Below are positions 18,726-25,585 of a stretch of DNA of 64,000 nt, piece after piece. The position numbers and the translations under genes were made by a program. The notes below the pieces were generated by a model. The model ran no database searches. It was not told the origin of the DNA and worked only from the letters and a program-made list of their open reading frames with translations. The first letter of the stretch is position 1. Each line of letters starts with the position of its first letter. The stretch comes from Vaginimicrobium propionicum (GTDB taxonomy: Bacteria; Actinomycetota; Actinomycetes; Propionibacteriales; Propionibacteriaceae): NCBI RefSeq assembly GCF_900155645.1, contig NZ_LT706985.1, forward strand, positions 1,240,001 through 1,304,000. Direction: 5' to 3'.

Positions 18726-18837
18726 GTCGCAGGGAGTAAGTTTTTCCTCCCGCCCAAGAATTCGGAAAAAGACCGCAGGCATTTTCCGAATTCTTATGCC
18801 CACCGCGCCCACTAAGATAAAATTTACTCCCCGCGAC
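18726..18837. repeat. Nested long inverted repeats
   Basis: The inner arms AAGAATTCGGAAAA (18756-18769) and TTTTCCGAATTCTT (18782-18795) are a perfect 14-base inverted repeat with a 12-base loop. The outer arms at 18726-18744 and 18819-18837 pair with two mismatches (GTCGC, GGGAGTAA core). The sequence between inner and outer arms is not complementary. The whole could be a strong bidirectional terminator for the cupin operon or a small mobile palindrome. Confidence 0.7.
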
Positions 18838-18945
18838 CACAAGAGCGCGCCTAGCTGAAAAACACTCCTCACACCACAATTGCTCAACCCCAAAGGAACG
18901 GCTAGTCAAAAGAGAAATGAAGCGTACTGGGTTTTGTTCCGCTTC

Positions 18946-19813
18946 TTATACGGGGGTCAGTTGACTGACCCGGTGTTGATTGTAACTTGCGATAATCTCC
19001 TCTGGGGTGGCGTAGGCTAGGGATTCGTGGAGGCGGTGGTTGCTCCACCAGTACACCCAGTTCAGGGTTGCCACTCGACCTGGCTAGACGAGTGCCAGGT
19101 ACGAGAGTAGATCAACTCGGTCTTGTATAGCCCGCCCGCGGTTTCTGCTAGGGCGTTATCGTAGGAATCACCAACAGTTCCGGTTGATGATTTGATACCG
19201 GCTGTTGCCAGGCGTTCAGTGTATTTTATACTTATGTATTGTGACTCGTGATCGCTGTGGTGTATCAAATCTTTAAAGCTTACCTTGGCGCATTCGATTG
19301 CCTGTTCTAAGGCCTCTAAGGGCAGCGTCTCAGTAGCCATGGTCGAACGGGTGGACCAGGCAACAATCTTTCGGCTAAACACATCAATCACAAATGTCGT
19401 ATAGGCAAAGCCCGATAAGGTTCTAACGTAGGTAATATCGGCTACCCATAGCTGGTTAGGTTCTGTAGCACTGAAATTACGGTTGACTAAATCAGGACGG
19501 TTATCAATTGTTTTAGCGGGCCTTGTGGTTAGAGGTTTTCGCCCCCCCTAACCACACCCTTGACACCGGCTAGGCGCATTAGTCTGGCGGTTTGGTCGCG
19601 GCCAATATGCCAACCGGATCGGGTCGTGACATGCCACATTTTCCGTATCCCATACGCGGCATACTCTTTCGGCGTGAATACGCTTTATCTCGGCCACCAG
19701 AACCTTATCGCGCATACTTCTAATGTTGGGTAGGCGTCTTTTAGCAGTCCGATAACCCCTAGCGGTGATGAACCCGCCCTCCAGATAAGAATTAAGTGTC
19801 CACTTAGGACGCT
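18946..19813 (-). pseudogene. IS3-family transposase OrfB remnant
   Basis: The minus strand preserves most of an IS3 OrfB: MRDKVLVAEIKRIHAE, then MWHVTTRSGWHIGRDQTARLMRLAGV, the integrase core NQLWVADITYVRTLSGFAYTTFVIDVFSRKIVAW, KDLIHHSDHESQYISI, SYDNALAE, and the end NWVYWWSNHRLHESLAYATP. At least three frameshifts break it: an extra A after HAE, a miscounted G tract near 19545, and one missing base near 19065. Its 5' part is cut by the neighbouring IS1249-like element. The D-D-E positions can be recognised but the gene is dead. Confidence 0.85.
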
Positions 19814-19821
19814 CATTTTGA
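19814..19821. repeat. Target site duplication, left, of IS copy 1
   Basis: CATTTTGA is repeated exactly at 21117-21124, immediately right of the element. An 8-base duplication is usual for IS256-type elements. Confidence 0.9.
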
Positions 19822-21116
19822 GAGTTAATACCCAAAATGTGTGTATAGAATCGCTGTTTTTCTTGGTTTGACTTGGGGTTTTAGGGGTTTACACATGCTT
19901 TGAGAGCATGTGGTGTGAAGGGTGCTTGCAATCAACCTGTTTGTGGAGTATGCGGTTCGAAGCTGGTCAAGAATGGTCGTACTAGCGCAGGGCGGACGCG
20001 TTGGCGGTGTAAATCTTGCGGGGCCTCGACGACTCAAGCCCGTCCTGATGTGACGGCTAAAGCCCAAGCCAGACTTTTCGCTAAATGGCTTTTGGAGGGA
20101 TTTACGGCGCGTCAGCTTGGGCTAGCGAAAACTTCTTTTGCCAATAAGATCAGCTGGTGCTGGCAGGTCGAGGTTCCTAAACCGCCAGTTACTGGTGAGG
20201 TCTATGATCAGGTGCTGCTTGACGGCATCTATCTTGCTTACGACTGGTGTCTGATCACTGCCACTAACGGGAAGAAGATTGTTGATTGGCAGTGGTGCGC
20301 CCACGAAAATTCTGCTGCTTATCGGGCGTTGATGAGTAGGTTGCCTGCCCCGGCCGTGGTGGTCACCGACGGTGGGGCTGGGGTGGCTAAAGCGTTACGC
20401 CTGACCTGGCCAGGCACCCTGGTTCAACGCTGCTTGTTTCATGTTCGGGCTAACACCATCACTGATTTGACCAGGCGTCCTCAAAGTGATGCTGGCAAGG
20501 CATTACTTGAGCTAGCTAACCGGCTAGTGGCCACTAAAACATCTCAAGGCGCAGGTGAGTGGCTTAGCCTGCTGCAAGACTTCTATCGCCTCTATCGGGG
20601 GTTTATCAACGAGAAAAGCTACGGCATAGACCCCGTCGGGCACCAGCAGTGGTGGTGGACCCATGAGCGGGTTCGGCGGGCCTATAAACGCCTAGAACGT
20701 CTCGCTAGAGCCGGCCACTTGTTCACCTGGCTCGACCCCCAATTCGACCGAGCCGATATTCAAGCCACCACAAGTCGCCTCGAAGGCAGTGTTAACGCCC
20801 AGATCCATCGTCTACTTAATGCGCATCGAGGCATGAGCGAAGCTCACATGAAGACAGCGGTCAAGTGGCTGTTAAACCAAAAATCTATTGACCCGGCAGA
20901 CCCGGTTGCCTGGCTGACCACCCACCGCCATAACACCGACCAAGCCAAACCAAAACCGTCATCCCCAGGCCCTGCTGGCCCGGCAGACTACGACACCGCT
21001 ATCGACTACGACACCAGCTTCCAAGACGGCTCCCTACACATCCGTAAAGGCTGGGCCGGACGATGAAAACAAGCCACGACACGCCGCAGCCATACACACA
21101 TTTTGGGTATTAACCC
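19822..21116 (+). mobile_element. IS1249-like insertion sequence (IS256 family), copy 1
   Basis: The element is 1295 bp, with terminal inverted repeats of about 25 bases that differ at one position: the left end is GAGTTAATACCC and the right end read inward is GGGTTAATACCC, after which both continue AAAATGTGTGTAT. It is flanked by the perfect duplication CATTTTGA. It is inserted at the 5' side of an older IS3 remnant. Copy 2 begins 605 bp downstream. Confidence 0.92.
19900..21066 (+). CDS. IS1249-family transposase, copy 1
   Basis: The 388-residue product has an N-terminal zinc ribbon (CGVCGSKLVKNGRTSAGRTRWRCKSCG), a helix-turn-helix region and a DDE nuclease core with LLDGIYLAYDW (first Asp), VVVTDGGAG (second Asp) and a late SRLEG (Glu) separated by a helical insertion. 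This is the IS1249 branch of IS256-like mutator transposases. The start is TTG at 19900; a GTG five codons further in is an alternative. The protein is full length and identical in both copies, so the element is likely active. Confidence 0.92.
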   Translation: MRACGVKGACNQPVCGVCGSKLVKNGRTSAGRTRWRCKSCGASTTQARPDVTAKAQARLFAKWLLEGFTARQLGLAKTSFANKISWCWQVEVPKPPVTGEVYDQVLLDGIYLAYDWCLITATNGKKIVDWQWCAHENSAAYRALMSRLPAPAVVVTDGGAGVAKALRLTWPGTLVQRCLFHVRANTITDLTRRPQSDAGKALLELANRLVATKTSQGAGEWLSLLQDFYRLYRGFINEKSYGIDPVGHQQWWWTHERVRRAYKRLERLARAGHLFTWLDPQFDRADIQATTSRLEGSVNAQIHRLLNAHRGMSEAHMKTAVKWLLNQKSIDPADPVAWLTTHRHNTDQAKPKPSSPGPAGPADYDTAIDYDTSFQDGSLHIRKGWAGR

Positions 21117-21124
21117 CATTTTGA
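21117..21124. repeat. Target site duplication, right, of IS copy 1
   Basis: CATTTTGA, identical to 19814-19821. Confidence 0.9.
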
Positions 21125-21132
21125 TGCAAAGT

Positions 21133-21148
21133 GGGGTTAATACCCAAA
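21133..21148. repeat. Solo IS1249-like end
   Basis: GGGGTTAATACCCAAA is the outer part of the element's right terminal repeat in inverted orientation, 15 bp outside the right end of copy 1, with which it forms a 16-base perfect inverted repeat. It is probably a leftover of another copy or of an aborted transposition. Confidence 0.65.
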
Positions 21149-21208
21149 GTAGGCTGAAGGTCTGCCTTTGAGCGCTGACGGGTATGAGTGTGGGTTTTAT
21201 TGCAAGGA

Positions 21209-21415
21209 CTAGGAGGTTTTGGTTACCCAGAGAGGACTTTCTTGCCAATTTCCTGGTGCGCCGAGCCTACTGAAGGGCACAAGATCGTTATGAGGGAATT
21301 TCTTCAAGACGCTAGGTAGCGTCTCGGTTCCTAACAGCTGCAGTTCATGCAACAGGTACTGGGCAAGCAGTTCTATCTGCTGCTTGTACGAGAGGAAAGG
21401 TTTCACCTGATCCAC
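21209..21415 (-). pseudogene. Abi_2 (AbiD/AbiF-type) abortive infection protein, internally deleted
   Basis: From GTG 21415, behind GGGAGG, the frame reads VDQVKPFLSYKQQIELLAQ, the N-terminal signature of Abi_2 family proteins. It then passes directly into ELQLLGTETLPSVLKKFPH and LVPFSRLGAPGNWQESPLW, which resembles the C-terminal end of the same family. The protein has about 68 residues where about 300 are normal, so the middle, with the RNase-like active centre, seems deleted in frame. The gene lies between the two IS copies. Assignment rests on pattern recognition of the two termini. Confidence 0.6.
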
Positions 21416-21442
21416 CTTTGCACCTCCCACCTGAAAGAAAAG

Positions 21443-21485
21443 GACCGGCCCTGGACTCCCACCTAGGCGGGCAGCGGAACCGGTC
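21443..21485 (-). ncRNA. Structured leader, candidate abiF-type RNA
   Basis: On the minus strand GACCGG (21485-21480) pairs with CCGGTC (21448-21443), enclosing a hairpin CCCGC-CTAG-GTGGG. The outer stem is followed by CTTTTCTTT, so it looks like a terminator or attenuator ahead of the Abi_2 remnant. Conserved structured RNAs preceding Abi_2 genes (the abiF motif) are known; membership here is inferred from position and layout. Confidence 0.5.
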
Positions 21486-21713
21486 TTGTTAGAACGATTT
21501 TAACTCAGATCCGCAAAATATGCCAGCACAAAAGCTTTAGGTATCAACCGATGCGCATTATTGTCTACTTGGCTCTCAGAACAGAACCCTCACTGTAGGC
21601 AACCAGATTCAAATATTCACCAGCCAGCACCATTCGCTTGATCTTGTCCAACAACGAATACAAGCCCGGATACCACTGCACAACCCCACACGTCACCGAG
21701 CAAGCGCATTGTG
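21486..21713. other. Intergenic stretch between Abi_2 remnant and IS copy 2
   Basis: No intact gene. On the minus strand about 45 codons (with QWYPGLYSLLDKIKRMVLAG and ending SEGSVLRAK) read open across the IS2-copy insertion point when the IS is removed, which hints at the 3' end of a lost gene; I do not recognise it. Confidence 0.35.
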
Positions 21714-21721
21714 CAAGTTGG
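21714..21721. repeat. Target site duplication, left, of IS copy 2
   Basis: CAAGTTGG is repeated exactly at 23017-23024. Confidence 0.9.
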
Positions 21722-23016
21722 GAGTTAATACCCAAAATGTGTGTATAGAATCGCTGTTTTTCTTGGTTTGACTTGGGGTTTTAGGGGTTTACACATGCTT
21801 TGAGAGCATGTGGTGTGAAGGGTGCTTGCAATCAACCTGTTTGTGGAGTATGCGGTTCGAAGCTGGTCAAGAATGGTCGTACTAGCGCAGGGCGGACGCG
21901 TTGGCGGTGTAAATCTTGCGGGGCCTCGACGACTCAAGCCCGTCCTGATGTGACGGCTAAAGCCCAAGCCAGACTTTTCGCTAAATGGCTTTTGGAGGGA
22001 TTTACGGCGCGTCAGCTTGGGCTAGCGAAAACTTCTTTTGCCAATAAGATCAGCTGGTGCTGGCAGGTCGAGGTTCCTAAACCGCCAGTTACTGGTGAGG
22101 TCTATGATCAGGTGCTGCTTGACGGCATCTATCTTGCTTACGACTGGTGTCTGATCACTGCCACTAACGGGAAGAAGATTGTTGATTGGCAGTGGTGCGC
22201 CCACGAAAATTCTGCTGCTTATCGGGCGTTGATGAGTAGGTTGCCTGCCCCGGCCGTGGTGGTCACCGACGGTGGGGCTGGGGTGGCTAAAGCGTTACGC
22301 CTGACCTGGCCAGGCACCCTGGTTCAACGCTGCTTGTTTCATGTTCGGGCTAACACCATCACTGATTTGACCAGGCGTCCTCAAAGTGATGCTGGCAAGG
22401 CATTACTTGAGCTAGCTAACCGGCTAGTGGCCACTAAAACATCTCAAGGCGCAGGTGAGTGGCTTAGCCTGCTGCAAGACTTCTATCGCCTCTATCGGGG
22501 GTTTATCAACGAGAAAAGCTACGGCATAGACCCCGTCGGGCACCAGCAGTGGTGGTGGACCCATGAGCGGGTTCGGCGGGCCTATAAACGCCTAGAACGT
22601 CTCGCTAGAGCCGGCCACTTGTTCACCTGGCTCGACCCCCAATTCGACCGAGCCGATATTCAAGCCACCACAAGTCGCCTCGAAGGCAGTGTTAACGCCC
22701 AGATCCATCGTCTACTTAATGCGCATCGAGGCATGAGCGAAGCTCACATGAAGACAGCGGTCAAGTGGCTGTTAAACCAAAAATCTATTGACCCGGCAGA
22801 CCCGGTTGCCTGGCTGACCACCCACCGCCATAACACCGACCAAGCCAAACCAAAACCGTCATCCCCAGGCCCTGCTGGCCCGGCAGACTACGACACCGCT
22901 ATCGACTACGACACCAGCTTCCAAGACGGCTCCCTACACATCCGTAAAGGCTGGGCCGGACGATGAAAACAAGCCACGACACGCCGCAGCCATACACACA
23001 TTTTGGGTATTAACCC
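21722..23016 (+). mobile_element. IS1249-like insertion sequence (IS256 family), copy 2
   Basis: The element is 1295 bp in the same orientation as copy 1 and appears identical to it, with the same terminal repeats. It is flanked by its own perfect duplication CAAGTTGG. Separate duplications show two independent insertions rather than one composite transposition. Confidence 0.92.
21800..22966 (+). CDS. IS1249-family transposase, copy 2
   Basis: The 388-residue product is identical over its full length to the transposase of copy 1, with the same zinc ribbon, Asp-Asp-Glu residues and TTG start. Identity implies recent transposition or gene conversion. Confidence 0.92.
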   Translation: MRACGVKGACNQPVCGVCGSKLVKNGRTSAGRTRWRCKSCGASTTQARPDVTAKAQARLFAKWLLEGFTARQLGLAKTSFANKISWCWQVEVPKPPVTGEVYDQVLLDGIYLAYDWCLITATNGKKIVDWQWCAHENSAAYRALMSRLPAPAVVVTDGGAGVAKALRLTWPGTLVQRCLFHVRANTITDLTRRPQSDAGKALLELANRLVATKTSQGAGEWLSLLQDFYRLYRGFINEKSYGIDPVGHQQWWWTHERVRRAYKRLERLARAGHLFTWLDPQFDRADIQATTSRLEGSVNAQIHRLLNAHRGMSEAHMKTAVKWLLNQKSIDPADPVAWLTTHRHNTDQAKPKPSSPGPAGPADYDTAIDYDTSFQDGSLHIRKGWAGR

Positions 23017-23024
23017 CAAGTTGG
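23017..23024. repeat. Target site duplication, right, of IS copy 2
   Basis: CAAGTTGG, identical to 21714-21721. The 279 bases between here and the end of the Ktr gene at 23304 show no gene. Confidence 0.9.
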
Positions 23025-23303
23025 ACCGTTTCAGTTGGGCAAGTTGGCGAAAGATCTTCTGTTGAACAGAGCGTAGCCAACGTCCCGTATCTAATTAGTA
23101 ACGAGCCAGTTGCTGCTTAAAACTTATTTTGACCTGTCGAACGTTTTCTAGCTGATGTTCGACGTCCAGCCGGTGACTGCATTGCTAGTTGCCACTCAAT
23201 GATCGAGTGTTGGCATCTTAAGCACTAGATTTTGGTGCGGCTGCCTACGACTCATCGAAGGACTCAGACCGCAACCTGCCAGAAAGTCCCTTGCTAGCTG
23301 GAG

Positions 23304-23972
23304 CTATTTCTTCGCCGCCAACCGGCCAAACTTTTCCACCCGTTTCGATTCTCCGTAAATCTGAACTTGGTCGCCCACAGACAACTCAGCCGCACCAAGA
23401 ACCGGCTGCCACTGTTCGCCGTCGCGGATAGCCACAATCTTCACGCCAAAACGACGCCACAACGCATCTTCATCAAGCTGGCCGGCCACGCTCTCTGAAA
23501 TAATGGTTTGAGCCATTGCCGTACCCGACGACAGCTCCACGTAGTCGAGGATTGCTCCGCGCACCAGATGCGCAACCCGCCGCCCCATGGCCACCTCAGG
23601 GTGAACAATGTGCGGGACGCCAATCTGGTCAAGAATGCGGCCATGCGCCGTGCCAGAAGACTTTGCCCACAGATTTTTCACTCCCATGTCTTTTAGCAGC
23701 GAGCAAGTAAGGATTGACGATTCTACGTGCTCGCCGCCGATGGCCACCACCACCGCATCAAATTCCGCAACACCCAACTCGCTCATCGAGTCGATATCCG
23801 CTGAATCCGCCTGCACAACTTGGGTTAACATCCCATTGTTGCGGTTGACCACGGCTTCGTTACAATCCACGCCAACGACGACGGCATCGTCCGACATGAG
23901 CTCGCGAGCTACCGCCGAACCGAACCTGCCCAACCCCAGAACTGCATAGGTTGGTTTAGCGAAATTAACCAA
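23304..23972 (-). CDS. Potassium uptake regulatory subunit, KtrA/TrkA type
   Basis: The 222-residue protein begins with the RCK Rossmann motif VLGLGRFGSAVARELM, continues with the DADS segment QADSADIDSMSELGV typical of KtrA, and ends with an RCK_C domain (ELSVGDQVQIYGES). These proteins bind nucleotides and gate the KtrB channel from the cytoplasm. TTG 23972 is chosen because AGAAAGG lies seven bases upstream, the codon overlaps the KtrB stop, and the length equals the family norm; the upstream frame to 24065 would lie inside ktrB. Confidence 0.9.
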   Translation of the reverse strand: MVNFAKPTYAVLGLGRFGSAVARELMSDDAVVVGVDCNEAVVNRNNGMLTQVVQADSADIDSMSELGVAEFDAVVVAIGGEHVESSILTCSLLKDMGVKNLWAKSSGTAHGRILDQIGVPHIVHPEVAMGRRVAHLVRGAILDYVELSSGTAMAQTIISESVAGQLDEDALWRRFGVKIVAIRDGEQWQPVLGAAELSVGDQVQIYGESKRVEKFGRLAAKK

Positions 23973-25311
23973 TGATCGGCCTTTCTCTAGGACGTGTGAC
24001 GCTAGAGCGTTTTGGAGCAAACGCCAATGCTGTCGCAATTGTAATTGGCCCCAACCGTCCAACAATCATCAAGGCAATAAGTATAAGCTGAGCCACGCCA
24101 TTAAGAGCAGGCGTGATACCTGTGGACAGCCCGACGGTACCGAATGCCGAAAGCACCTCAAAAAGTGTCTGAGACAAGGTAAAAGGTGTGAGGACGAGAA
24201 TCGCCAGCGTTGCCACCGCAACGAGGGTAAACCCCAGCATGATAACGGTTATCGCTTGTCGAACTACTTCTTGAGCCATCCCCTTACCAAATACCACGGC
24301 TTCAGGACGCCCCCGGATCACGGAGACCACAACCGCTAGCAGCACAAACAAGGTAGTGATTTTGATGCCTCCCGCAGTGCCTGCAGGGCCGGCTCCGATA
24401 AACATGAACGTGTCCATAGCAAAAAGAGTGGCCTCGTGCATAGAACCGATGTCGATGGAATTGAATCCGGTCGTGCGGGTTTGGACGGCTTGAAAAATGC
24501 CGGCAAGAATCGCGTCTGCCGTGGGTAGCTTGCCAAGCGTATCAGGGTTGTTCCACTCGAAAAGCGTGACAATAAGCGAAGAAATGAACAACAGCCCTAC
24601 TGTTCCCGCTAACACCATTCGCGTATGCAGTGACCAGCGATGTGGCTTAAATAGGTCGTGACGAAGCTGAAACAGGACGGGAAACCCCATGCCGCCGATG
24701 ATGATGGCTGTCATTAGCGGCACGCAGACCCACCAGTCACCAACGAAAGGCACCATATTGTCTGAAAAAAGCGCGAAGCCCGCGTTGTTGAATGCCGACA
24801 CAGCGTGAAAGACGCCGTACCAGATAGCGCGCATCGGGGAATATCCGAGGTTATAGAAACGAGCTGTGAGTACGAGGGCGACGACGAGCTCAACCGTAAG
24901 GCTCGTGGCTAGAACCCGTTTTAGCAGCGACCCAACCCCACCCACAGCAGAGTGGCGTTCGGTAGCTGAAGCAAGGTTGGCGTTCAGATTGGCTTTGCGG
25001 ATAACGGCCTGGCCAAGAATGGTAGCGAAGCTCATAACGCCGAAGCCGCCAACTTGAATCAGCACGAGAATGACGACTTTACCGAAATTCGTCCAATAGG
25101 TTGCCGTATCGACAATTGTTAACCCAGTAACGCATAGCGCGGATGTCGCCGTGAACAGCGCGGGCAGAGCGGGAATCCCGCCATAGTGAAATGTTGCTGC
25201 AGGCAGCATCAATAAGCAGGTACCGGCGAACAAAGCCACCACAAACCCGAACAGAATAACAGCCGCGTGATTGAGCTGGCGGCTATGCATTCCAGACACA
25301 AAGTAGGACAC
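23965..25311 (-). CDS. Potassium uptake membrane subunit, KtrB/TrkH type
   Basis: The 448-residue protein has the fourfold membrane-pore-membrane layout of Trk/Ktr channels, with selectivity-filter segments such as ATSALCVTGLTIVDT, FHAVSAFNNAGF, FQAVQTRTTGFN and LSAFGTVGLSTGI, each with the conserved filter glycine. It translocates K+ and often Na+-coupled uptake is seen. Its 3' end overlaps the KtrA gene, so both are made as a unit. Confidence 0.93.
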   Translation of the reverse strand: MSYFVSGMHSRQLNHAAVILFGFVVALFAGTCLLMLPAATFHYGGIPALPALFTATSALCVTGLTIVDTATYWTNFGKVVILVLIQVGGFGVMSFATILGQAVIRKANLNANLASATERHSAVGGVGSLLKRVLATSLTVELVVALVLTARFYNLGYSPMRAIWYGVFHAVSAFNNAGFALFSDNMVPFVGDWWVCVPLMTAIIIGGMGFPVLFQLRHDLFKPHRWSLHTRMVLAGTVGLLFISSLIVTLFEWNNPDTLGKLPTADAILAGIFQAVQTRTTGFNSIDIGSMHEATLFAMDTFMFIGAGPAGTAGGIKITTLFVLLAVVVSVIRGRPEAVVFGKGMAQEVVRQAITVIMLGFTLVAVATLAILVLTPFTLSQTLFEVLSAFGTVGLSTGITPALNGVAQLILIALMIVGRLGPITIATALAFAPKRSSVTRPRERPIIG

Positions 25312-25585
25312 TACGCCAAATATTCTCTTAACTACAAGCAGCGTTAATTGCAGTTGCTTACGACGCCATCCTATATATGTATATGTCGCGCAACCGCTGC
25401 GCCTGACCCGCCAATTATGTGTCGGTTCAAGCCGGTTATGCTCACTTGCACGCCTGGGCGCGCTGAAGCATTTAACTTAACTGCTAAAGACCGCTCGCTT
25501 ACAAAGTTGCAACGAGGCTGGTAGGGCAACATTGGTTGCTCACAAAGCACAGCGCGGCCAGCAGAAATGGTTAGAGGCTTAACAG

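Noticed and set aside
19822-23016. A composite transposon formed by the two IS copies
   Set aside because: Each copy has its own 8-bp target duplication, so they inserted separately; the outer flanks do not share a duplication.
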